Source of the DNA: UBA4733 sp036734945
Lineage (GTDB): Bacteria; Chloroflexota; UBA4733
Direction of reading: 5' to 3'
Length of the DNA stretch: 64,000 nt
Assembly (NCBI GenBank): GCA_036734945.1
Contig: DAIMXP010000030.1
Span: 1-64,000 of the forward strand
Shown here: positions 19,916-27,013 of the stretch, piece by piece
How the letters are laid out: each line of letters starts with the position of its first letter
How positions within the stretch are numbered: position 1 is the stretch's first letter
The notes under the pieces: generated by a model
What the model saw: only the letters and a program-made list of their open reading frames with translations
Told to the model about the DNA's origin: nothing
Databases searched by the model: none
Made by a program: the position numbers and the translations under genes

Positions 19916-21055
19916 ATGGCCACGACCGGACTCAAGATCACGCACGCGGAGCGGCTGCGGAGCCGGGACCCCGTGGCGCTGGCGTTGCCCTGGCAGGCGG
20001 CCTGGAATGGGCCGCTGGCGAGGCCGGTGACGGCGCTCTCCTACTCTTGCTATCGCCTGCGCACCGCCGACGGAATCACCGGCTACGGCCCGGACACCGG
20101 CGGCGATCAAGCGCTGGCGCTCGGCGTGGACGCCGGCCAGGTCAACGCCTTCTGGGAGTTGCACATGGGCGGGCGGCGCGCCGGCAACGCCGGCCGGAAC
20201 GTCGCGGGCCTGGAAATTGCCCTCTGGGACATCCTCGGCAAGGCCGCGAACATGCCGATCTACCGCCTACTCGGCGGCGGCCGAGACCGATTACCCGTCT
20301 ACGCCGCGACGAGCCGCCTGCTGACCAAGGAGCAGCACGTCGACCACGTCCTGGCGCTGGCGGAGGCGGGGTTCCGCGCCGTCAAGATCCGGCTGCATCG
20401 TCCCGATCCGCAAGATGACCTGGCGGTGGTCGAGGCGGTGTGCGCGGCGGTCGGCGACCGGGTGCAGGTGCTGACGGACGCCAACCAGAACAACGCGGCG
20501 CCGGGCTACGCCTTCTGGTCGCGGGCGACAGCGCTGCGGATGGCCCGCCGCCTGGATGAACTTGGCGTCTACTACCTGGAGGAGCCGCTGCCGCGCCCCG
20601 ACGTGGAAGGGCTGGCGATGATCGCCGCGGCGGTGGATATGCGCATCGCCGGCGGGGAGCACACGCCCACGGTCTACGACTTCCGCGAGCACCTGGCGCG
20701 CGGCGCCTACGACGTGATCCAGCCGGACGTCATCCTCGGCGGGAACTACGGCATTGCCGGCCTGCGGGTGGCGGCGGCCTGGGCCGACTGCTTCGGGCGG
20801 GAGATCATCCCCCACGTCATCGGCGGCGGCAACTCCCCGCTGGCGATCCCGGCGACCATGCATGCCATGGCGACCGCCGCGAACTGCCCAATGGTGGAAT
20901 ACCCGCACGACCCGCCGGTGCTCGTCCCCGCGACGTTGCAGGCTCCGATCCGGGCGCCGCTGATCATTGACGATGATGGCTGCCTGCGCTTGCCCGACTT
21001 GCCGGGGCTGGGGGTGGAGGTGGACGATAGCTTCTTTGCCGTGGACGGCGCGTAG
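19916..21055 (+). CDS. Mandelate racemase/muconate lactonizing enzyme family (enolase superfamily)
   Basis: 379 residues; AAAGGAGG before ATG 19916. N-terminal capping domain, then the barrel with K157-x-R159 (AVKIRLH), metal ligands D188 (LTDANQN), E222/E223 (LEEPLPRPD) and E248 (GGEHT), D271 (QPDVILGG) and H300 (IIPHVIGG), the Asp-His dyad of acid-sugar dehydratases. A role in acid-sugar dehydration fits the neighbouring sugar genes, but the specific substrate cannot be read from sequence. Confidence 0.87.
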   Translation: MATTGLKITHAERLRSRDPVALALPWQAAWNGPLARPVTALSYSCYRLRTADGITGYGPDTGGDQALALGVDAGQVNAFWELHMGGRRAGNAGRNVAGLEIALWDILGKAANMPIYRLLGGGRDRLPVYAATSRLLTKEQHVDHVLALAEAGFRAVKIRLHRPDPQDDLAVVEAVCAAVGDRVQVLTDANQNNAAPGYAFWSRATALRMARRLDELGVYYLEEPLPRPDVEGLAMIAAAVDMRIAGGEHTPTVYDFREHLARGAYDVIQPDVILGGNYGIAGLRVAAAWADCFGREIIPHVIGGGNSPLAIPATMHAMATAANCPMVEYPHDPPVLVPATLQAPIRAPLIIDDDGCLRLPDLPGLGVEVDDSFFAVDGA

Positions 21056-21065
21056 AGCGCGACGA

Positions 21066-21220
21066 ATGCGTCCGCTGCGTCCATGCTGACGAGTTGCGTG
21101 CCAACTCCCGGCTGCGAGCGTCTGAGTATTCGGCCCCGGTGCTCGGTCTGATCTTCCTGCGCTTTGCCGACGAGAAGTTCGCGGCAGCCGACACCGAGCT
21201 GAAGCGGCATGTTCGTGCAG
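21066..21220 (+). pseudogene. hsdM fragment with internal deletion
   Basis: From about 21070 the DNA closely matches the hsdM gene at 24001-24125 (GAGTATTCGGCCCCGGTGCT, CTGCGCTTTGCCGACnAGAA, GTTCGCGGCAGCCGACnCCG). At AAGCGGCA it jumps to ATGTTCGTGCAGAGCGCCG, which matches 24580-24598. About 450 bp of hsdM is therefore missing between the two halves, joined at a short GCGGCA-type microhomology. Non-coding remnant. Confidence 0.8.
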
Positions 21221-21275
21221 AGCGCCGTCGTTCCTGCTCAGCGCTGCCGGCCGGCGCATGACGCTCCGGCCGGGT

Positions 21276-22448
21276 CTAGAAGCCGCCGGAGCCGTCCGGT
21301 GTACCATTCCCGGTCGGTCCATCGTAGCCGGGTTCGCCCGTGCAGAGGTAGCTGCCACAGCTCCCGTTGCTCCCTGACGTCACATCGAAGAGGCTGCTGG
21401 TATTGGCGTAGGGGTAGGCGTTGTCGGTGATCGACGCGGCGTTGCCGGCCAGGGCGTAGACGCTGGCGATGATGGGTGAGGCGACGCTTGTGCCGCCGAA
21501 GACGAGCCAGCCGCCATAGCCCTGGTAACGGAAACTGTCGTACACTGCCACGCCGGTGTAGGGGTCGGCGTCGGCCGCGACATCGGTGACGGTGCGGTTG
21601 GCACAGCCGCTATCGGTCTGCCAGGTGGGCTTGGGGATGTAGGCGCTGCAGCCGCTGCCGGCGCCGCTCCAGACCGTCTCGCTCCAGCCCCGCGTGGTGC
21701 TCGACCGGGTCAGGGTCGTGCCACCGACGGCGGTCACATACTGGGAGGCGGCGGGAAACTCGACGCCGTAGCCGCCATCGCCGGAACTCACGGTGATGGC
21801 GATGCCGGGATGATCGTAGTGCGACTGATCACTGACCTCACCGGCGTATTCGCTGCCCCCGTAGCTGTTGCTGATGGCGTTCGCACCCAGGGCGGCTGCT
21901 TCGTCCACAGCGGCGGCGAGGTCGCTGAAGGTGGCGCTGTTCGCCTCGACGAGCAGGATGTGGCAGTTGGGACAAGCGGCGCTAACCATATCGAGGTCAA
22001 GCGAGATTTCCTGAGACCAACTGCCGCTCTTCGGCGGGTAGGCCGTTCCCCCACTCTGGTTCACCTTGCGGAAGCAGCCGGTCGCGGTGGTGCAGGCAGG
22101 CAGGCCGAACTGCGCACGGTAGACGCCCAAGTCGTTGGCAGCGTTGGGGTCGTCGTAGGCGTCGACGATGGCCACGACCTGGCCGCTGCCTACCGTCCCT
22201 GCGGGCAGGCTATATGCGGATTGGAGGTCGGCTGGTCCGTAACCGGATGGCGTGCCGCCACCGCCGGGGGGCTTGTTCTCGTGGATGTCCGTGCGCAAGA
22301 TGGCGTCACAGGCGGCGATGCCGGGCTGAGCGACGTGCGGACAAACCCGCACGGCATTGGCGGACAGGGGTGCTGCTCCTGCCGGCACGGCGCCGACGAA
22401 GGCAGCCACCACGGCAAGACCGGCGAGGCGGGCGAGGAACCGGCGCAT
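21276..22448 (-). CDS. Secreted S53 (sedolisin/kumamolisin-like) serine-carboxyl peptidase
   Basis: 390 residues from ATG 22448 (AGAAAGG upstream). Signal peptide RRFLARLAGLAVVAAFVGAV ending about AGAAPLSA. Catalytic Glu and Asp in SWSQEISLDLDMV (E-x3-D), Ser in FGGTSVASP, and the oxyanion Asp region DVAADADPYTG. It lacks the large N-terminal Pro_kuma propeptide, as in a known short actinobacterial-type subgroup (PSGYGPADLQSAYSLP start). Acidic extracellular endopeptidase by family. The open frame continues upstream of 22448 but overlaps a promoter and a divergent gene and is not coding. Confidence 0.9.
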   Translation of the reverse strand: MRRFLARLAGLAVVAAFVGAVPAGAAPLSANAVRVCPHVAQPGIAACDAILRTDIHENKPPGGGGTPSGYGPADLQSAYSLPAGTVGSGQVVAIVDAYDDPNAANDLGVYRAQFGLPACTTATGCFRKVNQSGGTAYPPKSGSWSQEISLDLDMVSAACPNCHILLVEANSATFSDLAAAVDEAAALGANAISNSYGGSEYAGEVSDQSHYDHPGIAITVSSGDGGYGVEFPAASQYVTAVGGTTLTRSSTTRGWSETVWSGAGSGCSAYIPKPTWQTDSGCANRTVTDVAADADPYTGVAVYDSFRYQGYGGWLVFGGTSVASPIIASVYALAGNAASITDNAYPYANTSSLFDVTSGSNGSCGSYLCTGEPGYDGPTGNGTPDGSGGF

Positions 22449-22489
22449 TGACGGACCTTTCTCTGAATCTGTGAATCCTTTGTTTCCAT

Positions 22490-22517
22490 ATGATACCCCA
22501 TGCGTTCCGCCTGTAAA
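22490..22517 (-). promoter_or_regulatory. Promoter of the S53 peptidase gene
   Basis: On the minus strand TTTACA (22517-22512) and TATCAT (22495-22490) are 16 bp apart, about 40 bp upstream of the start codon. Confidence 0.6.
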
Positions 22518-22636
22518 GGAACGTAGGCCAAACGGGCTACCCATCGCGCGAAAGCACCGGCACCCGCCGTGGGAGAGCCTGGTGTGTCCGCGCTCCAGAG
22601 GGACGAGCAGGGGTACCGTAACATCATCGGAGCAAC

Positions 22637-22664
22637 TTGACACGTCCTCCTCCGTACCTATACT
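22637..22664 (+). promoter_or_regulatory. Strong sigma-70-like promoter for the truncated solute-binding protein
   Basis: Perfect TTGACA (22637-22642), 16-bp spacer, TATACT (22659-22664), 66 bp before the ATG at 22731 with AAGGAGG ribosome binding site. Confidence 0.75.
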
Positions 22665-22730
22665 GAACACGCGGTTAAGAAGTACTCCGGCCAACGTCGC
22701 TCGTCTCGGACTTTCGTTCAAGGAGGAACC

Positions 22731-23171
22731 ATGCCCCAGTTCTCCCGTGACGTTCCTACTCCCACCACACTCCATCGGCGGCACTTCCTGCGCCTCTGTG
22801 CCGCCAGCACTGCGGGTCTGGCCTCCGCCGCGCTGCTGGCCGCCTGCGGCGCCGGCGCAACGGTCAGCGCCACCAGCAGCACCGCCCCGGCGACGGCCTC
22901 CGCCAGCAGCGCGACAGTTGCCTCCAGCGCTACTGCCACGAGCACCTCGGTGATCGGCGCCACAGCGTCGACCTCCCGTGCCGTGAGCAGCAGCGCGAGC
23001 AGCGCTCAACCAGCCGTCAGCAGCGCGGCACCGGGCGGCAAGACGTCGCACAGCAGCAGCGCGGTGGTCCGCGCCGGCCAGCGCGCCTCCGTCCTTTCTG
23101 CCTGCCAGGTGCGATACCCCTCGCCGGCACGACCGAGCGACTGGTGCCGGAAGGGAAGCAGCACGGTCTGA
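22731..23171 (+). pseudogene. Truncated solute-binding lipoprotein (signal and linker only)
   Basis: Good promoter, AAGGAGG and ATG 22731. Twin-arginine signal HRRHFLRLCAASTAGLASAA with lipobox LAAC, then a Ser/Thr/Ala linker like that of the protein at 16164-17729. The binding domain never begins. From about 23045 the frame enters sequence that belongs to a different gene on the other strand (VRAGQRASVL...) and stops at 23171. I read it as an ABC substrate-binding gene cut after its linker by recombination. A 146-residue lipoprotein could still be made. Confidence 0.7.
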
Positions 23172-23182
23172 TCGATGGCCAT
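23006..23182 (-). pseudogene. 5' fragment of an unidentified gene, head-to-head with the truncated lipoprotein
   Basis: ATG 23182 has an excellent AAAGGAGG ribosome binding site 8 nt upstream and encodes MAIDQTVLLPFRHQSLGRAG and then EGYRTWQAERTEARW before running into the antisense of the lipoprotein linker and stopping at 23006. The start looks real, the end looks like a junction. I do not recognise the family. Confidence 0.4.
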
Positions 23183-23448
23183 GGTCACGTCCTCCTTTGA
23201 GCAGATCTACGGACGCACCTCGGCGTCACATGCATATTAGCCACATGAACATCAGTTGACGAGGAACGGCAGTCGTTGACCTCGCAGGTGCGGCGATCGA
23301 CACGAGCGCGCGTACGAACACCGCACCTATGGATGGCTTGGATGGCTGGGAAGAACCTCCTCTGACCGATGAGCGCCGGAGCAACACAGCGAGGATCAGT
23401 GCGGATTTCCGATGTATACTGGGGCCGATAGCGCAGGGAGGTTTCGCC

Positions 23449-23649
23449 GTGAGTCGACAAGTCAACGTCACTTTGGACGATGACACGGTGGCGTTGATCG
23501 AATCCTTACCAGCAGGCGAGCGGGATCGGTTCATTGACACCGCGATCCGCCAAAGCGCGCCCCTGAGACAGGGGGAGGATCTCCGCCGTCTTCTCCAAGA
23601 AGGCGCTGTTGCGCGCGCAGAGCGCGACCGGGGTCTCGCTGAAGAGTGA
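23449..23649 (+). CDS. MazE/RHH-type antitoxin, shortened by a nonsense codon
   Basis: GTG 23449 with AGGGAGG upstream; 66 residues as read (SRQVNVTLDDDTVALIESLP, then GERDRFIDTAI), a ribbon-helix-helix antitoxin. The TGA at 23647-23649 interrupts GLAEE; past it the same frame continues VSLEEEACPTPKA to TAA 23689-23691, matching the acidic C-terminal tail such antitoxins use to bind MazF. A TGG to TGA change is likely. TATACT at 23415-23420 may be its -10. Its toxin partner is also broken. Confidence 0.6.
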   Translation: MSRQVNVTLDDDTVALIESLPAGERDRFIDTAIRQSAPLRQGEDLRRLLQEGAVARAERDRGLAEE

Positions 23650-23669
23650 GTTTCGCTGGAAGAGGAAGC

Positions 23670-23830
23670 GTGCCCGACGCCGAAGGCTTAACCTATTCGC
23701 GTCGGGGTGATATCTACTCCGTTCTATCGACCGACAACGCCTGGTTCGCCGGCTCGGCGCGATACGTCCCGACACGATGGAGATGGTAGATCGCGCGTTG
23801 CAGGTCAGCCTCGGGCTCGTGCCGGTCTAG
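23670..23830 (+). pseudogene. mazF-like toxin remnant with internal deletion
   Basis: GTG 23670 overlaps the antitoxin's original end and encodes SRRGDIYSVL, the MazF start. After about 12 more codons the frame is lost, and in the +1 frame the MazF C-terminus appears (RLVRRLGAIRPDTMEMVDRA, then LQVSLGLVPV) ending at TAG 23828-23830. The middle ~60 residues, with the RNA-binding and catalytic loops, are gone. Non-functional. Confidence 0.7.
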
Positions 23831-23961
23831 ACGACGGGTTTTCTTTCCCTATGGGCGCGCTCATGTCTGAGGCTTGCCTCAACTCCGCCGATATTTCCCC
23901 GCGCCACAGTATCATGCCCCAGCGGATTGCCGCCCTGTTGCTGGAAGGTCGTTCACGCCCA

Positions 23962-24933
23962 ATGCCCGCCAACGTCACCGATATCGAGAAGCGCCTGTGG
24001 GCGTCCGCCGACGAGTTGCGCGCCAACTCCCGGCTGTGCGCTTCCGAGTATTCGGCCCCGGTGCTCGGGTTGATCTTCCTGCGCTTTGCCGACCAGAAGT
24101 TCGCGGCAGCCGACGCCGACCTGAAGCGGCAGTTCGCGCCGGTGGCGGGGCGACCCAGCCGGCGCACGTTGACGAAGGACGACTACCAGGCGGCAAACGT
24201 GCTCTACTTGCCGGAGGATGCCCGCTACGTCCGGCTGCTGGCGCTGCCGGAGAGCGCCAACGTCGGCCAGGCGATCAACGACGCCATGCGCGCCATCGAA
24301 GCGGAGAACCCGGAGCTGCGCGACGTGCTGCCCAAGACCTACAACCGGCTGGACAACAGCACGCTCGTCGCCCTGCTGCGCATCTTCAACGACGTCCCCG
24401 TGGACGGCGAAGGCGACGCCTTCGGCCAGATCTACGAGTACTTCCTGGGGAAGTTCGCCATGACGGAGGGCCAGAAGGGCGGCGAGTTCTTCACGCCGAC
24501 CGCGATCGTCAAGCTGATCGTGGACGTGATCGAGCCGTACCACGGGCGCATCTTCGATCCGGCCTGCGGCTCCGGCGGCATGTTCGTGCAGAGCGCCGAC
24601 TTCGTGACGCGCCACCGTCGCCAGCCCAACGCCGAGATCTCCATCTATGGGCAGGAGCGCGCCGCCGAGACGGTGCGCCTCTGCCGCATGAACCTGGCAG
24701 TACACGGCCTCTCCGGCGACATCCGCCAGGCCAACACCTACTACGAAGACGCGCAGGACTGCGTAGGCCGCTTCGATTTCGTGATGGCCAATCCGCCCTT
24801 CAACGTGGACCGCGTGGACAAGGAGCGGCTGAAGGACGACCGGCGCTTCCCCTTCGGCATGCCGCGGGTAGATAACGCCAACTACCTCTGGATCTCGCTC
24901 TTTTACAGCGCGCTGCCGACCGCACGGCCTTGA
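23962..24933 (+). pseudogene. hsdM: Type I restriction-modification methyltransferase HsdM, C-terminally truncated
   Basis: 323 residues from ATG 23962 where about 500 are expected. HsdM N-terminal bundle (EKRLWASADELRANSRL), GEFFTPTAIVKLIVDV, SAM motif FDPACGSGGMFV, and the catalytic NPPF (FVMANPPFNVDRVD). It follows the family to NYLWISLFYSAL and then ends abruptly in PTARP. The C-terminal third, needed for HsdS contact and target binding, is missing, and no hsdS gene exists between here and hsdR. An N-terminal duplicate fragment lies at 21066. Confidence 0.85.
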
Positions 24934-25008
24934 TCGCCGCAGGTCCGCCACGGACCACGCCCGCTCACGAGAAGGGAAGAAACGTCGGTATCATATTGGG
25001 ACCGTCAG

Positions 25009-25115
25009 GTGGCCTAATCCTTCGTGGCGACCTGGCCTAATCCTCGTGGCGAATGACAGGTGTCATTCGCCACCAGCATTAGGCCAGGTTAGGGCTGGAT
25101 CGCCATGAAACATTA
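25009..25115. repeat. Nested 56-bp palindrome with flanking repeats
   Basis: Outer arms CTGGCCTAAT (25032-25041) and ATTAGGCCAG (25078-25087), inner arms GTGGCGAATGACA (25046-25058) and TGTCATTCGCCAC (25061-25073), both perfect, with matching 4-bp spacers and a 2-bp centre. The motif GGCCTAATCC plus TCGTGGCGA also occurs once upstream (25011-25030), and CATTAGGCCAGG recurs at 25110-25121. This resembles abutting IS ends or a strong cruciform. The 396 bp between hsdM and the next gene holds only this element and the operon promoter. Confidence 0.75.
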
Positions 25116-25227
25116 GGCCAGGCGCCCGCCGCCACCGCCCGCTGCTCTCTGCGGTCGCATCGCGCGCTCACACAGAGTAGGGCCGAATTCTCACGAGCGT
25201 AAGGCTGTCGCGGAGGCTTCGACGTCG

Positions 25228-25312
25228 TGTCGGCATTTCCGACAGTCTTGTCTTCCAGGCCGACGCATGCTACACTGTCGGTAAAGCCGACAGACGGTCG
25301 GTAAAGCCGACA
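25228..25312 (+). promoter_or_regulatory. Promoter with three palindromic operators for the four-gene protease operon
   Basis: Three dyads of the form GTCGG-N5-CCGAC: TGTCGGCATTTCCGACA (25228-25244), TGTCGGTAAAGCCGACA (25276-25292) and GGTCGGTAAAGCCGACA (25296-25312). Between the first and second is TTGTCT (25248-25253), a 17-bp spacer and TACACT (25271-25276). One dyad abuts the -35, one overlaps the -10 and start site, one is downstream. This is an autorepression layout; the XRE protein encoded second in the operon is the obvious ligand. Confidence 0.8.
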
Positions 25313-25329
25313 GTCGGGAAGCGGCGGAG

Positions 25330-25611
25330 ATGCGGCAGGAAGATGTCGAACAGACAATCATAGAGCTTATTGCTGAGTTGAAGGGAAAGGAGCCCGACGT
25401 GCTCTTGGCCGAAATGCTCGCGGCTGGGCCGGGACTGCCAATGGACTCGCTTGACAGTGTCGAGATCCTGCCGGCCCTCGAAGACCGGCTGCACGTACGG
25501 CTGCCAACAGATCTCGTTACCGCGAAGGCCCTGCGCTCGGCACGGGACCTCGCACACCGTGTGTGTACTGTCGCCACCAGGGCGGCGTCAGCAGGGAGGA
25601 CTACGACATGA
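25330..25611 (+). CDS. Acyl-carrier-protein-like small protein
   Basis: 93 residues from ATG 25330. Four-helix ACP pattern: a first helix QEDVEQTIIELIAELKGKEP, then LPMDSLDSVEILPALEDRL with a DSL site whose Ser40 fits phosphopantetheine attachment, and RSARDLAHRV as the last helix. The ~15-residue tail is basic and Thr-rich. No fatty-acid or polyketide enzymes are nearby, so a carrier role in synthesis is unlikely; it may be a substrate, sensor or partner of the proteases encoded downstream. First gene of a tight operon (ATGA overlap with the next gene). Whether Ser40 is really modified is unknown. Confidence 0.7.
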   Translation: MRQEDVEQTIIELIAELKGKEPDVLLAEMLAAGPGLPMDSLDSVEILPALEDRLHVRLPTDLVTAKALRSARDLAHRVCTVATRAASAGRTTT

Positions 25612-25988
25612 ACGACAATGCCAATGACGAGTCGGCCAGCGCCCAGACAAGCCTCGCCGCGCGTCTCCGCGAGACTCGTGCGTATCTTAACCTTTCGCAG
25701 CAGTTCGTATCTGAACAGACGGGCATTCTCCGTTCTGCAATATCTGACATTGAGCGCGGGATGCGGAAAGTGGACAGCCTGGAGCTCGCGAAGTTCTCGC
25801 GGCTTTATCGGTTCCCCGTATCATACTTCCTCGGTGAAACAGCCGCCGGGTCTCCCAGTGACGATGCGACGATCCATGCACTTGCCAGAGCTGCCTCCGA
25901 TTTGACTGAAGAAGACAAGCATGAAGTACTGCGTTTCGCCACGTTTCTGCGCAACTACGGTAGATCGAAGCGGGAAGGACAGGGGTAA
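25608..25988 (+). CDS. XRE-family helix-turn-helix regulator
   Basis: 126 residues from ATG 25608 (GGGAGG upstream), overlapping the previous gene as ATGA. HTH at about 15-70: LAARLRETRAYLNLSQQFVS, then ILRSAISDIERGMRKVDSLE, with YRFPVSYFLGE closing the domain. The C-terminal part (LTEEDKHEVLRFATFLRN) is a short helical region like those in ImmR-type repressors. Paired with an ImmA/IrrE peptidase gene 2 bp downstream, the classic ImmR-ImmA arrangement in which the peptidase inactivates the repressor. Likely binds the palindromes at 25228-25312. Confidence 0.88.
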   Translation: MNDNANDESASAQTSLAARLRETRAYLNLSQQFVSEQTGILRSAISDIERGMRKVDSLELAKFSRLYRFPVSYFLGETAAGSPSDDATIHALARAASDLTEEDKHEVLRFATFLRNYGRSKREGQG

Positions 25989-25990
25989 CA

Positions 25991-27010
25991 ATGGACTGGC
26001 CCGATGCCCATCGAATAGCCATGGTGGCTGCGTCGTATGCCCACAGCGATTACAAGGTTGATACGACGCAGCGTATCGATATCTTCTCAGTGATCGAAAG
26101 CGCCGGTCTGGTATTAGGATTCGAGCCGTTTCCGCGCCTCTCTGGAGCCTACTTTGCAGAACCTGGGGCTCAGCCTGGCGTCGTCGTTAATGCCAACCAT
26201 CCGCCTTCGCGCCAACGCTACACAGCCGCCCATGAGTTGGGCCATCATGTGCTCAAGCATGGCACAAGCGTGGATCCTGAGATTGACTCACTTCTCCGGT
26301 GGGGTGGCAAGAATCTTCCTGACATCGAAAAGGTGGCGGAATCATTTGCCGCTTGGTTTCTCATGCCACGCGCGCTCGTTCTGAAGAGCCTGGCAAATCT
26401 CGGAATCGAGCGGCCAACCACAGCGGCCCAGGTCTATACCTTATCGCTGAGACTGGGCACAAGTTTTGAAGCAACAGCTCGGCACCTGGCCAATCTTCGG
26501 CTTGCGCATAGTGTTTTGGTAGAGCAGTGGCTCCGCGTTAGGCCACGCGATATTAAGGTACAGTTGGCCCGCGGCGTACCTCTGGATGATGTATACGGTG
26601 ACGTCTGGGCGTTAGCTGAGCGAGATCATGGCCAGGGCTTCCTCATTCATCCCGGGGATCGGCTCATTTTGGCACTACCGGAGATCCCATCATCCGGCTT
26701 CACCTGGCGCGTCGAGAATACGATGTCTGGCTGTGCCGTTGTGCATGAGTCGTATGAACGAGCACGGGATAATCTCTGGAGCAACGCCGGTCGGGCGGCT
26801 CGCCAAGGAGAGATCGTTGCCGAGACGGTGGAACGGGTATTTGCAGTGCAGATCAGTCGCGAGTCAGTTGACGAAACTGGAGCGTTGAAGTTCGTCAAAG
26901 GTCAGCCGTGGGATCCGGGGGCGATAAGCGCCACCTATTCGGTGCGCCTCGCGATAGAAGCGCAGCGGCTGGGCGTGAACGAGCAAGCGCTTGCGCTGAC
27001 GGCGGCTTAA
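25991..27010 (+). CDS. ImmA/IrrE metallopeptidase fused to a chagasin-like protease-inhibitor domain
   Basis: 339 residues. N-terminal COG2856/ImmA-IrrE peptidase: zinc site AAHELGHHVLKH (His81, Glu82, His85) with third ligand in EKVAESFAAWFLMPR (Glu117), and a helical region to about 180. C-terminal ~120 residues resemble chagasin (inhibitor family I42): GDRLILALPEIPSSGFTWRV (about 222-241) at the position of the NPTTGY loop, an RVFAVQ strand, and QPWDP (305-309) at the place of the RPW loop, then TYSVRLAIEAQ. Chagasins block papain-type proteases, and the next gene is one. The peptidase half is secure; the chagasin reading is from loop motifs and moderately secure. Confidence 0.8.
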   Translation: MDWPDAHRIAMVAASYAHSDYKVDTTQRIDIFSVIESAGLVLGFEPFPRLSGAYFAEPGAQPGVVVNANHPPSRQRYTAAHELGHHVLKHGTSVDPEIDSLLRWGGKNLPDIEKVAESFAAWFLMPRALVLKSLANLGIERPTTAAQVYTLSLRLGTSFEATARHLANLRLAHSVLVEQWLRVRPRDIKVQLARGVPLDDVYGDVWALAERDHGQGFLIHPGDRLILALPEIPSSGFTWRVENTMSGCAVVHESYERARDNLWSNAGRAARQGEIVAETVERVFAVQISRESVDETGALKFVKGQPWDPGAISATYSVRLAIEAQRLGVNEQALALTAA

Positions 27011-27013
27011 AGG

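Noticed and set aside
22449..23051. 200-codon upstream extension of the S53 peptidase
   Set aside because: It runs through the peptidase promoter and antisense to a divergent gene with its own promoter, ribosome binding site and Tat signal; the signal peptide at 22448 marks the true start.
25228..25312. CRISPR-like repeat array
   Set aside because: The three repeats are palindromic, irregularly spaced (48 and 20 bp between centres) and wrap a promoter, so they are operators; no cas genes are present anywhere in the window.
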